NCBI RefSeq assembly: GCF_003852315.1 | Contig: NZ_CP027762.1 | Span: 1,717,501 to 1,781,500 of the forward strand | Reading direction: 5' to 3' | Length of the DNA stretch: 64,000 nt | From: Pseudomonas sp. LBUM920 | GTDB lineage: Bacteria > Pseudomonadota > Gammaproteobacteria > Pseudomonadales > Pseudomonadaceae | Shown: one piece after another, positions 52,733-60,758 of the stretch | Position numbering within the stretch: the stretch's first letter is position 1 | Layout of the letters: each line of letters begins with the position of its first letter | Translations under genes and position numbers: made by a program | Notes under the pieces: model-generated | Told to the model about the DNA's origin: nothing | Seen by the model: the letters and a program-made list of their open reading frames with translations, nothing else | The model's database searches: none

Positions 52733-53884
52733 ATGGCGACTATCAGGGCAAGAAAACTGGCGGATGGGACGGTGAGCTACACGGCTCAGATCCGCATCAA
52801 GCGCGACGGAGTGCAAGTCTACCAAGAGAGCCAGACCTTCGCCCGAAAACAGGCCGCCCAGGCCTGGGCGCGTAAGCGCGGGGCAGAGCTGGATGAACCA
52901 GGTGCGATTGAGCGAACGAGCCGCAAGGGTGTCACTGTCAAAGAGATGATCGACCAATACCTGCTGGAGGTAGGGAAGGCCCGGCCGTTGGGCAAAACCA
53001 AGAAGGGCACTCTCACCGCCATCGGCGAAACGGACTTTGGCAAGTTGAACGATACCGATATTAACACTCAGTGCCTGGTCGACTTCGCTCTCTGGAGAAT
53101 GAGCCGAGAGGGTGGTGGGGTTCAGCCGCAAACAGCCGGCAACGACTTGGCGCATCTCGGTGCTGTTCTGTCGATCGCCAAAGACGCATGGGGCTACCAG
53201 GTCGATCCGCTGGCTATGGGAGGCGCCCGTCGAGTGCTGCGCAAGCTGGGCTATAACTTGAAAAGCCGGGAGCGTGATCGCCGGCCGACGTTGGACGAGC
53301 TGGGAAAGGTGCTGAAGCACTACCAAGACATGCAGGTGAGACGCCCGACAGTCACCAATATGTTGAAGGTCGTGGGCTTTGCTCTGTTCTCCACGCGTCG
53401 CCTGGATGAAATAACCCGTATTCGCTGGGCGGACCTCGACGAGGCTGGCCAGCGGGTGCTGGTGCGTGACATGAAAAACCCCGGGCAGAAGATCGGCAAC
53501 GACGTTTGGTGTTATTTGCCGGACGAGGCGTGGCACATCCTTCAGACAATGCCCAAGGCAGGCGACGACATCTTCCCCTACAGCCCTGAATCAATCTCTA
53601 CATCCTGGGCGAAAGCGTGCAGGTTCCTAGAAATTGCGGATCTGCACTTCCATGACCTACGCCATGAAGGCATCAGCCGCCTGTTTGAAATGGACTGGGA
53701 CATCCCACGTGTGGCGAGCGTATCCGGCCATCGGGATTGGAACTCGATGCGGCGATACACCCACCTGCGCGGCAAGGGTGACCGATATGTGGGCTGGGAA
53801 TGGCATGAAAAGATATTGAGGGCGCCCGTCCAACTGGGCGCCGCATCAATGAAATGGCTCAAAAGGCGTGTTTTAACCCGTTGA
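52733..53884 (+). CDS. int: Phage tyrosine integrase (dusA-associated)
   Basis: 383 aa. The N-terminal AP2-like/arm-binding domain (MATIRARKLADGTVSYTAQIRIKRDG), an SAM-like core-binding domain and the C-terminal catalytic domain are all present. Catalytic residues: Arg in FALFSTRRLDEITRIRW, HxxR in FHDLRHEGISRLFE, His in SGHRDWNSM and Tyr in RRYTHLRG. The start is ATG 52733; no good Shine-Dalgarno is seen. The frame extends upstream into dusA but that is non-coding shadow. Its 3' end overlaps the convergent prtN-like gene by 26 bases. Confidence 0.95.
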   Translation: MATIRARKLADGTVSYTAQIRIKRDGVQVYQESQTFARKQAAQAWARKRGAELDEPGAIERTSRKGVTVKEMIDQYLLEVGKARPLGKTKKGTLTAIGETDFGKLNDTDINTQCLVDFALWRMSREGGGVQPQTAGNDLAHLGAVLSIAKDAWGYQVDPLAMGGARRVLRKLGYNLKSRERDRRPTLDELGKVLKHYQDMQVRRPTVTNMLKVVGFALFSTRRLDEITRIRWADLDEAGQRVLVRDMKNPGQKIGNDVWCYLPDEAWHILQTMPKAGDDIFPYSPESISTSWAKACRFLEIADLHFHDLRHEGISRLFEMDWDIPRVASVSGHRDWNSMRRYTHLRGKGDRYVGWEWHEKILRAPVQLGAASMKWLKRRVLTR

Positions 53885-54134
53885 GCTGGTTGTGCTCTTT
53901 AACTGCGGCCGCGCGCTGCAGGTCCAGGTACGCGGCCAGGTCGGTGAGGTGAATGCCCTTGGCCGACTTCTGGCTCGGCTCCAGGCGGGTGATGGGCAGC
54001 TTGATCTGACCGCTCATCACTTTGCGCTGGAACATCTCCGGCGTCAGATGCGTGAAATAATCCCGACACACCAACTCCAGCGAGATAATCGCCTGGCCCT
54101 CGTATTGGGCCATCAGGATAAACGCTGTATTCAT
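53859..54134 (-). CDS. PrtN-like pyocin activator family protein
   Basis: 91 aa: MNTAFILMAQYEGQAIISLELVCRDYFTHLTPEMFQRKVMSGQIKLPITRLE... This is the PrtN-family plan: an N-terminal HTH-like segment, then LTDLAAYLDLQRAAAVKEHN. PrtN activates pyocin genes in P. aeruginosa; prophage copies probably act on phage operons. ATG 54134 has GAGGGATTCATC upstream. It is the last gene of the leftward early operon. Confidence 0.88.
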   Translation of the reverse strand: MNTAFILMAQYEGQAIISLELVCRDYFTHLTPEMFQRKVMSGQIKLPITRLEPSQKSAKGIHLTDLAAYLDLQRAAAVKEHNQLNGLKHAF

Positions 54135-54144
54135 GATGAATCCC

Positions 54145-54396
54145 TCACATCCAAAACGATTGATGGATGAATGCCGGTTGAGCCTTATGCTCTGCGGGTT
54201 TCGCTCCATCACCCTGTATCTCGCAAACGAACCTGTGTCGTTCCCGGTTGGGCGCAGTCAACGCCTCTGTAAGTCGCGGCAGGACCTCAATGCATTGTTC
54301 GTAGGCGTAAGGGCCATCCCAGCTATCGGCTTTCACCACCTGGCAATTCGTCCGGGTCGCATCCGTGCATAGGTAAAGTAGAAGGGACACGATCAT
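54145..54396 (-). CDS. Small prophage protein, unknown
   Basis: 83 aa: MIVSLLLYLCTDATRTNCQVVKADSWDGPYAYEQCIEVLPR... It has a strong Shine-Dalgarno GGGAGG, 7 bases before ATG 54396, and close packing with its neighbours (3 bases from the 54400 gene, 10 from prtN). No domain recognised. Three Cys in the first half. Confidence 0.7.
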   Translation of the reverse strand: MIVSLLLYLCTDATRTNCQVVKADSWDGPYAYEQCIEVLPRLTEALTAPNRERHRFVCEIQGDGAKPAEHKAQPAFIHQSFWM

Positions 54397-54399
54397 CCG

Positions 54400-54660
54400 C
54401 TAACCTCCCATGAGCATGCATGTAAGCGCGTTGGGCTGGCCGTCGGGAGTCAGCTTGTCGAGCGGTTTGGTGATGGTGGAACCGGTCGTTGCACGCACGG
54501 TGGCAACGTTTCCATCGATCTCTACGATCACGCCCGTACACGCGCTGAGACGGTATTCCCGGCCTCCACCAGTCATAGCGACGTAGCAGACCTTGTCGCC
54601 GACAGCGAGCGGTGTTGTGGTAGCCTCTGCGGTGCCGCCTTGGGGTTGATTCACTTGCAT
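54400..54660 (-). CDS. Small prophage protein, unknown (SH3-like beta-rich)
   Basis: 86 aa: MQVNQPQGGTAEATTTPLAVGDKVCYVAMTGGGREYRLSACTGVIVEIDGNVATVRATTG... The VGDKV...GVIVEIDGNVATVRA pattern looks like a small beta barrel. Start ATG 54660 has AAGGAGAAGCACC upstream, identical to that of the 55030 gene. No known function. Confidence 0.72.
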   Translation of the reverse strand: MQVNQPQGGTAEATTTPLAVGDKVCYVAMTGGGREYRLSACTGVIVEIDGNVATVRATTGSTITKPLDKLTPDGQPNALTCMLMGG

Positions 54661-54718
54661 GGTGCTTCTCCTTTGGGTGGTCGGTGTCGAGGGGTTGCAG
54701 CCCCTCGGCACCACCTTC

Positions 54719-55030
54719 TTACTGGCATTCGCCGATTGGGTTTTGCTTGCGCACCAGGTGCAGCAGCAGGTTTTCAAAGTCGACAACCTCATCAGTTGCT
54801 GACTGCCAATCCAGGACTGCCTGGATCTGTTCCCGGCTGCACTCAAGTACCAGGATTTCTTTGTCGCTGACCGCGCGGACCTCAAGGGTCGCGACCAGGC
54901 CGGCCGGGTCGTAGGCTTCGGCGTGAACAATTTTCCCCGACTCGTTAAACCAGGCCTTCAGCTCCTTCAAGTGCCGAAGGCGGTTGGTCTCCCCCTGTTG
55001 GCCGTCGCCGGTGATGACTTGTACGTGCAT
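54719..55030 (-). CDS. Small prophage protein, unknown
   Basis: 103 aa: MHVQVITGDGQQGETNRLRHLKELKAWFNESGKIVHAEAYDPAGLV..., ending in a helical segment. ATG 55030 with AAGGAGAAGCACC. The leader around its start is a 23-base copy of that of the 54660 gene. Function unknown. Confidence 0.72.
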   Translation of the reverse strand: MHVQVITGDGQQGETNRLRHLKELKAWFNESGKIVHAEAYDPAGLVATLEVRAVSDKEILVLECSREQIQAVLDWQSATDEVVDFENLLLHLVRKQNPIGECQ

Positions 55031-55092
55031 GGTGCTTCTCCTTTGGGTGGTGACAGACGTTGCAGCGCCTGACGGGTAAAGCTGTTGATGTG

Positions 55093-57906
55093 TCAGGCCT
55101 GGAAGTGCCAGCACTTGACGATGGGTTGCTTGGTTATTACCGCGTTGGTTTTACTGGCCTGGTGAGCCCGTACCGCGCTGTCAGTCGCCTTGTTGATGTC
55201 GAGCAGCTTCCGCGAGCGGGAGTCTTTCAAGCGTTCGCGCAGCTCGCTGACGTCGGCGATTTTTTGCCGGTTCTCTGCCGCGCATTTCACGAAGTCGTTG
55301 AGATTGATGGCGATGACGTGGTCTTTCTTGCTGTGGTTGACCACCGGGCCATCGGCGTCGAGGCCTTCCAGGTATTCGTAAACTTCCCAGAATTCAGCCA
55401 CCACCGGATGGTCGGAGCTGATCGAGGCCTGACGTTCAATTGCCATGCGGATGATCTGCGAGCGGGTGTGCTCGACCTGTGCGTCGGTGAGCGGCACCAC
55501 CATGCAAAGGCAGTCCAGCAGGGTGAGCATTTGGGCGTGGTTCTTGTTGATCCGCTCCACCCGGATGTAGCCGCGCAGCTTGTTGCCGCAATGGCTACAT
55601 TCGCTGTGCTCGCCTTTAAATGGGGTGTCGCAGGCAAAGCAGTGGGAGTGCAGATTGCGTAACTTCGCCTCGTAGCCCGCTATCCGCTGGCTGAACAGCT
55701 CCATCACCTCCAGCTCTTTACGCACGGCCTGCAACACAAAGTTGCTGAGTCTCGAACCTTCCAGCGCATTGAGCCGATCTGCCGCCGCACGGCTTTCAGC
55801 GGTGACGTTCGGTCGCACAAAGTGCAGCTTTACGATCCGGGTCATGATCGCCTCTGACGCCACCACAGGGGCGTTCTGGCTGATGGCGATGGTGCCCCGA
55901 AACGGTGGTTCGTAGGTTTCGTTACCGGCGGTTTTTACACCCTTGGTCGCCAGGGTGCCGCCGCCGTAGTAATCCTTGAGTTCGTCCCATTCGAAGGTTT
56001 TGGCGTGAGACTTGTCGTCGCCGCTGCGGTCTGATTCCAGCAGCACGATGGGCATGCCGGATACCTGGCCCATCAAGCGGCTGCGGCCGGCCTTGGTGGA
56101 TTTGGACGGGTCGAACCCTTCGTATCCGTCGCGGCCTGCGAGTTTCCACAGCAGAGTTAGCAGCGTGGTCTTGCCGGCGCCGGCCTCACCTGTGGCCTCA
56201 AGGAAAGGAAACGACTGATACCGGCTGCGGATCTGTTCGGCGAACAGCGAGCCAAACCAGAAGGTCAACGCCACGATGCCCTGGGCACCAAAGCACTGCC
56301 ACAGAAGCCCTAGCCACTGGTCATCGTATTTTTTGCCATCCTTTTCCAGATCGATCTTCACACCCTTTTGCAGAGTCTTGAGCTTCAACTTGCCCATCTC
56401 AAAAAACTCTTCCTCGTTGATGTGGATCACCTGGCCTTCGCGGATGGCGACGTCGTTGAACACGTAGCAGTGGTATTCCTTGCTGTAGCCCACGTAGTCG
56501 ATGGTCTGAACGGTCTTGATGCCAAAAAGCTGGTCTTTCATGAGTTTGTCCAATTGCTGTCCACTGCCGGTGAACACGGCTCCGGCACCCATGCCGAGAA
56601 GTCTTTTTTTGAATTCGCTAGCGGCGGCGACCTGGCCGCCGGTGAAGGTGTTTTTCACGGAACCGCCGTCGTGAGGGAAGTCCACGCGGAAGAAGTACCA
56701 GGACTCGTCGGTAATCTCGTTGCGCTGGAAATAGAGGGCTTTGGGGTAACAGTTGGCGATCTCGACGACGCAGCCGGCGACGTTCAGCGCCTTCTCCCGA
56801 AGCTGCTTTTCGCTGAGTGTTTGGGCTTCGTGGCCGTCGCTCTTTTCAAGGGCCTGTTTGGCGCTGTTGTATTTCGCCAGGTCCAATTTCCACCAGTACA
56901 GGCGGGAGTCGAAACAGAAGTGAAATTCCTCCCGTTCGCGCCACTGGTACATCAGCAACGCCTTATCGCTGGCACTTTCTGCGATCAGCAGGGCACCCTG
57001 ATGGCGGGCTTCTTTCAGGTCCGTTTCTATGCGATCAGCACGGACTTTTTCATCGTCGATAAATGCCCAGCGTTGATGCAGATCGTTCCAGTCAACCTTG
57101 CGGGCGTCAGGCTGTGATATCTGGGCTGCGTCGCAGGTAAAGCCAAGTTCACGGGCACGGTTGACCCACATACGGGTGTACTTGTGAGCGCCTGGCTCGT
57201 TGTCCAGAGCCCAAACCAACTTGGGTGTTTTGCCGCCGCGAGCGGCGATCAGCGCCCTCAGTGACTCCTCTGGAAAGGCGTTTGAGGAAAGGGCAGCAAC
57301 CGCAGAGATACCGTTTTGAATGAGCGCGATAGCGTCGAAGATGCCTTCAACGATCCACAGCTCTTCCACTTCAAGTAGATCCAGGCACGGCGGGCACCAC
57401 CAGTGCCCTCTGTAACTCTTGAGAGGTTGGAAGCGGGCCTTCTTCTTACCGAAGCGCGACGGTTGATCAATCAAGCGCTCCCAGTACCCACCGTGCTCCA
57501 GCGGAAAGCGCACGGTGGCAGAGCCAATATTCAGGTCGCGATCAAAGTAGCTTTCCTGGGTGTACCAGCCCTCTATCAGCTCAACGCGGAAACCTCGGGC
57601 AAACGTCAGGTACGCTTTTGCGCTGGCGGCAGGCTCGTCACGGGTGGCCGGTGCACGCTTGCTCCAGTCGTCGAACAGATCCGGGTAAAGCTCTTTGGTG
57701 GGAGCCATGTACCGGCAATTTTTTTCGCGGCCACAGCGGATGAACCAGGGTTCATCGTGGCGCGAAAACAACCGTTTCTGATTGCACTGTGGGCAGGTGC
57801 CCTTGCGCATGTAGTGCGTGCCTTTCATGTGCTGAAGGCCGTAATCAGACTCCAGGCGCTGAAGCACATCAGCGCGGATCTTGTCTTCCATGGGCTTGCG
57901 AATCAC
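55093..57906 (-). CDS. Prophage replication protein: zinc-finger, Toprim primase and helicase
   Basis: 937 aa. N-terminal zinc ribbon CPQCNQKRLFSR...CGREKNC (residues ~37-63), a Toprim-like domain (LWIVEGIFDAIALIQNGISAV, LVWALDNEPGAHK, DARKVDWNDL), then a helicase/AAA-type domain with Walker A ATGEAGAGKTTLLTLLWKL (~residue 570) and Walker B IVLLESDRS. A second zinc knuckle CFACDTPFKGEHSECSHCGNK is near residue 760. It probably initiates phage DNA replication. The start is GTG 57906, which overlaps the upstream gene's TGA (GTGA), with GGAG before it. Confidence 0.85.
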   Translation of the reverse strand: MIRKPMEDKIRADVLQRLESDYGLQHMKGTHYMRKGTCPQCNQKRLFSRHDEPWFIRCGREKNCRYMAPTKELYPDLFDDWSKRAPATRDEPAASAKAYLTFARGFRVELIEGWYTQESYFDRDLNIGSATVRFPLEHGGYWERLIDQPSRFGKKKARFQPLKSYRGHWWCPPCLDLLEVEELWIVEGIFDAIALIQNGISAVAALSSNAFPEESLRALIAARGGKTPKLVWALDNEPGAHKYTRMWVNRARELGFTCDAAQISQPDARKVDWNDLHQRWAFIDDEKVRADRIETDLKEARHQGALLIAESASDKALLMYQWREREEFHFCFDSRLYWWKLDLAKYNSAKQALEKSDGHEAQTLSEKQLREKALNVAGCVVEIANCYPKALYFQRNEITDESWYFFRVDFPHDGGSVKNTFTGGQVAAASEFKKRLLGMGAGAVFTGSGQQLDKLMKDQLFGIKTVQTIDYVGYSKEYHCYVFNDVAIREGQVIHINEEEFFEMGKLKLKTLQKGVKIDLEKDGKKYDDQWLGLLWQCFGAQGIVALTFWFGSLFAEQIRSRYQSFPFLEATGEAGAGKTTLLTLLWKLAGRDGYEGFDPSKSTKAGRSRLMGQVSGMPIVLLESDRSGDDKSHAKTFEWDELKDYYGGGTLATKGVKTAGNETYEPPFRGTIAISQNAPVVASEAIMTRIVKLHFVRPNVTAESRAAADRLNALEGSRLSNFVLQAVRKELEVMELFSQRIAGYEAKLRNLHSHCFACDTPFKGEHSECSHCGNKLRGYIRVERINKNHAQMLTLLDCLCMVVPLTDAQVEHTRSQIIRMAIERQASISSDHPVVAEFWEVYEYLEGLDADGPVVNHSKKDHVIAINLNDFVKCAAENRQKIADVSELRERLKDSRSRKLLDINKATDSAVRAHQASKTNAVITKQPIVKCWHFQA

Positions 57907-58148
57907 TGCACATGCTCCGCGACCGTAACAACGAGCTGTTTTTTCAGCTCGCTGCGCGTCTTGCAGATGCCTGCCAGGTAGGGCAAGTCCTCAAGCACCT
58001 TTGGCGCTCGCTGACCAGTTGGCACATTCCGGTAGCGGTCGGAGTACCAAATATCAGCCATCGTGACTTCGTACTGACTGGTCAACCACAACAGGTAGTG
58101 CTGCGCCTGTAGTTCGTCCAGCTCCAGTTTTATGGTGATTTTGCTCAT
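57903..58148 (-). CDS. Small prophage protein, unknown
   Basis: 81 aa: MSKITIKLELDELQAQHYLLWLTSQYEVTMADIWYSDRYRNVP..., ending ELKKQLVVTVAEHVQ. Soluble alpha/beta. The start may be ATG 58148 or GTG 58157. It is coupled to the primase by a four-base overlap. Confidence 0.72.
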   Translation of the reverse strand: MSKITIKLELDELQAQHYLLWLTSQYEVTMADIWYSDRYRNVPTGQRAPKVLEDLPYLAGICKTRSELKKQLVVTVAEHVQ

Positions 58149-58218
58149 TTCGGCCACCAGTAAGTTGCAAATTTCCCCTACCCACGCGGTGCGGGCATCA
58201 AACAGGGAGGGTTTTGGA

Positions 58219-58593
58219 TTAGTGCGGGATGTTGCGAGTCAGCAGCAGGCGTGTAGGAAGCAGGCGTGCTGAAATGGGGTGTCGCTGTTGCGTGCAGTTA
58301 TCGAGCAGCCAGATCACCGGACGGAACGGGCCGCTGGTGGGATAGATGCCCAGCCAGGCAATACGCTTGCACGTCATGCTTTCGAACTCAGCCACTGCCA
58401 GCTCTGCGATGCGTTGCACCAGGTGCGTGGGCACTTCAAGCGACAGGGTCAAGTACCTGGTGCAGTTCTCTAAGAGCTGGCTGTCACCGGCAAGATGCTC
58501 ACAACGGCGCCGGTATAGATACGCCACGGCTGCTTGCTGCATCGCGGCGCGGTAGTCGGTAGCGGGGTTGGTAGTCAGGGCGACGGTGTTCAT
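58219..58593 (-). CDS. Prophage protein, unknown
   Basis: 124 aa starting MNTVALTTNPATDYRAAMQQAAVAYLYRRRCEHL; the start ATG 58593 overlaps the stop of the Ogr-like gene (ATGA). Central IAELAVAEFESMTCKRIAWLGIYPTSGPFRPVIWLLDN. No domain recognised. The longer frame to 59064 is shadow. Confidence 0.75.
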   Translation of the reverse strand: MNTVALTTNPATDYRAAMQQAAVAYLYRRRCEHLAGDSQLLENCTRYLTLSLEVPTHLVQRIAELAVAEFESMTCKRIAWLGIYPTSGPFRPVIWLLDNCTQQRHPISARLLPTRLLLTRNIPH

Positions 58594-58892
58594 ACAGTTG
58601 CGGCCTCCATATCCAGTTGGTCCAACAGGTCGGGTTGATCGTTTTTTGCCGTGAGGTTCTGTCGAGCAAGGAGGCGCACTTTGGTGGGCGCCATGGGCAG
58701 AACGGTAAGGGGGCGCTCGATGCCTGATGGGCTCAGCTGGTATTCCCAAACCAAAGAGCCGGAAAACGTGGCGCCGCACAGCAGGTTGGTGCATTCCGAG
58801 TACATCGAACGGAAGCAAGGGGTCTGCCCCTCGGAGGTCCGGATGCGCATCGAGCTGCCGCAGCAGGGACAGACCAGCTTGTAGGTGCTCAA
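58590..58892 (-). CDS. ogr: Ogr/Delta-like zinc-finger late-gene activator
   Basis: 100 aa. Zinc site typical of the P2 Ogr/P4 Delta family: CPCCGSSMRIRTSE ... MYSECTNLLCGATFSGSLVWEYQLSPSG, with four Cys as C-x2-C...C-x4-C. It activates phage late promoters together with host RNA polymerase. The start is TTG 58892, which overlaps the CII-like gene's TGA (TTGA). Confidence 0.9.
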   Translation of the reverse strand: MSTYKLVCPCCGSSMRIRTSEGQTPCFRSMYSECTNLLCGATFSGSLVWEYQLSPSGIERPLTVLPMAPTKVRLLARQNLTAKNDQPDLLDQLDMEAATV

Positions 58893-59362
58893 TGCTTTGG
58901 CCCCCGGCTATGCAGCAGAATCGTTGCCAGAACTTCAGAGTGACGGGCCGCCATGTAATGGCTGTGAGCGCGCAAAATCGCCTCGGCTTCGTCCCGTTCA
59001 ATGACGCCGTCGTCCAATGCCTTCGCAATGATCTGGTCGACCACACCGCGCTTGGCTGCAGCACGTACTGAGCGGTTGTAGAGGTCTACGTTGTCCAATG
59101 TTTCAGGCTTGGCGAGGGGGACGAACATGCCGCCGTACATCGCCGCGATGTATTCCGGCAGGTAGGTGGTGCCCATGTCCTGCTCTAACAGATGAATCTG
59201 TTCATCGCTCAGAGGCCGACTGCCGGCGTTTTCGTAGATATGGTTATCGAACTTCTTGAGTTCGTATCCAAGGCGGGCTGCAGCGCATTCACGGCCACCT
59301 TCGTAGTCGTTGATCACTGCACTCATGACTTGGCGCTTGGTCGCTAGAACTGGGCGTTTCAT
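58889..59362 (-). CDS. CII-like phage regulatory protein
   Basis: 157 aa with MKRPVLATKRQVMSAVINDYEGGRECAAARLGYELKKFDNHIYENAG, resembling the phage CII/YmfL regulator family of P2-like phages. The second half is helical and acidic with REAEA-like repeats. ATG 59362 with GGAGAAACCAG upstream. It lies between Cro-like and Ogr-like genes. Confidence 0.8.
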   Translation of the reverse strand: MKRPVLATKRQVMSAVINDYEGGRECAAARLGYELKKFDNHIYENAGSRPLSDEQIHLLEQDMGTTYLPEYIAAMYGGMFVPLAKPETLDNVDLYNRSVRAAAKRGVVDQIIAKALDDGVIERDEAEAILRAHSHYMAARHSEVLATILLHSRGPKH

Positions 59363-59402
59363 CTTCTGGTTTCTCCCTGGAGTCATCGCCCCTACAGTCG
59401 TT

Positions 59403-59663
59403 TCATACAGCCGGTGCTGAGTTTTGCTCGGCGCTTTCCGCGAGGATTCCCGGCAATATTTCTTTGCCGATCATCCGAGACAGGTCTCGTAGGATTTGGA
59501 ACGTCAACCTGCCGCGGGGCAGCTTGTTGTTTCCCGCCCAACGCTGAACCACTTGCGTCACTGTGCGCACCTCGTAGCCATGGCTTAGGGCGAACTGCCG
59601 GAAGTTACTGCCGCGCTCGATCAGTCGTGCTTGGATCTGACGCTTTTCCATGGCTTGGCTCAT
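59403..59663 (-). CDS. Cro-like DNA-binding protein
   Basis: 86 aa, starting MSQAMEKRQIQARLIERGSNFRQFALSHGYEVRTVTQVVQRWAG. The helix-turn-helix (FRQFALSHGYEVRTVTQVVQRWAG) and position opposite the CI-like gene suggest the lytic switch repressor (Cro) or P2 Cox. AGGAACAC precedes ATG 59663. Confidence 0.83.
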   Translation of the reverse strand: MSQAMEKRQIQARLIERGSNFRQFALSHGYEVRTVTQVVQRWAGNNKLPRGRLTFQILRDLSRMIGKEILPGILAESAEQNSAPAV

Positions 59664-59712
59664 GGTTCGAGTGTTCCTAGTTGGTTAAGATGTACCTGTT
59701 TGTTCGCAGTAT

Positions 59713-59732
59713 ACGCACCAAAACGGGTGCGT
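59713..59732. promoter_or_regulatory. Palindromic operator between cro-like and cI-like genes
   Basis: ACGCACC-N6-GGTGCGT, perfect 7-base arms, midway in the 89-base divergent region; probably the operator of the genetic switch. Confidence 0.78.
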
Positions 59733-59752
59733 CAATTGGAATTCATGAAAAA

Positions 59753-60160
59753 ATGAGTATAGCCGCTCGTCTGCGCAGCGTAATCGATGACAGAGGCATG
59801 TCTATAAAGGAGGCCTCAGAGGTAGTGGGTATCCCTTACAGGACGCTTCAGAACTACCTATTGGGCGAGCGTGAGCCCAATGCAAAAGCGATGGCGGCTA
59901 TTCGCACCCATTTGGGTATAAGTCTGGATTGGTTGCTGACTGGCGAAGGATCTATGTGTCTGGGTGTTTCGGCTGAACCATTGGAAACGCAAACCGTTAA
60001 TCAGCAGGAGGAGGCCATCCTTGAGCTGTTCCGCTCGCTTGGAGAGGCCGGGAAGCGGGAGATACAAAGCGCTGCTGAGGAAAAGAAACGCTTAATGGAT
60101 GTCGAGCAGCGCCTCAAGGATTTGACTGAAGCTCTTGCCGATACTAAACGGCCAGCATAA
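59753..60160 (+). CDS. CI-like prophage repressor (HTH XRE)
   Basis: 135 aa. The HTH is MSIAARLRSVIDDRGMSIKEASEVVGIPYRTLQNYLLGEREPNAKAMAAIRTHLGISLDWLLTGEG. The C-terminal helix-rich part (EAILELFRSLGEAGKREIQSAAEEKKRL) has no S24 protease motif, so it is not RecA-cleaved like lambda CI. The likely induction route is different. ATG 59753 fits; the Shine-Dalgarno is weak. It heads the rightward accessory block. Confidence 0.9.
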   Translation: MSIAARLRSVIDDRGMSIKEASEVVGIPYRTLQNYLLGEREPNAKAMAAIRTHLGISLDWLLTGEGSMCLGVSAEPLETQTVNQQEEAILELFRSLGEAGKREIQSAAEEKKRLMDVEQRLKDLTEALADTKRPA

Positions 60161-60276
60161 TCTGTACCCATTAAGAACGGATCAATCATGCAAGGACGCC
60201 GATGATCCGCCCCATTGAAGCTCAAGCACAGGGCTAATGGGGTGCCACGACCTCAGGTGACATAGGGATGTGATCC

Positions 60277-60717
60277 ATGCTCAAAGCGATGCTAGGGACT
60301 ACCTGCCTGCTCCTTACTTTTATGTCGACTTCTTCGGCTGATGTCAGTCAGGTGAGAGAGTTAGCAATCGTAAAGGCAGTCGATGCTCCCGTCTTCAGAA
60401 AAGCCCGAGAGGAAGATGCACCAGGGTGCATGACTACCCGTTATACGTTTGGTGACGAAATTATTGCGATGAAGCTGGAATTTAAGTGTGACCGCATTAA
60501 CGTCGCCTGGAATACCTCCATGGAGCCTCAAAATTCTCTGCGCAGCCGTCACGCCTCCCATCTTGCTCAGCGAGCTGTCGTGGCGTTAACGCAGGGCAAT
60601 GGAATAGAAGTCGAAAGAGTTATGGATGGTGGGAAGTATAAAGGTCGCACTTATTCAAATAATTTATTACTGAGCGGTTCTTGCTTTACTAATATGTGTT
60701 TGCTGACTTTTAATTAA
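60277..60717 (+). CDS. Secreted Cys-containing protein, unknown (accessory)
   Basis: 146 aa. A signal peptide (MLKAMLGTTCLLLTFMSTSSA, cut before DVSQV) is followed by a mature domain with four Cys (51, 71, 136, 141) able to make two disulfides. No family recognised. It is AT-rich beside the phage core genes. Downstream of the CI-like gene, so expressed in the lysogen; an envelope-acting superinfection factor is possible but unproven. 116-base gap before it. Confidence 0.7.
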   Translation: MLKAMLGTTCLLLTFMSTSSADVSQVRELAIVKAVDAPVFRKAREEDAPGCMTTRYTFGDEIIAMKLEFKCDRINVAWNTSMEPQNSLRSRHASHLAQRAVVALTQGNGIEVERVMDGGKYKGRTYSNNLLLSGSCFTNMCLLTFN

Positions 60718-60758
60718 GTGAATTCGGTCTTGCATTGTTTTTTATACAGGGGAGTAAA

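Noticed and set aside
59696..59709. CTG-N8-CAG upstream of the CI-like gene as a LexA box
   Set aside because: The spacer should be 10 (CTG-N10-CAG); here it is 8.
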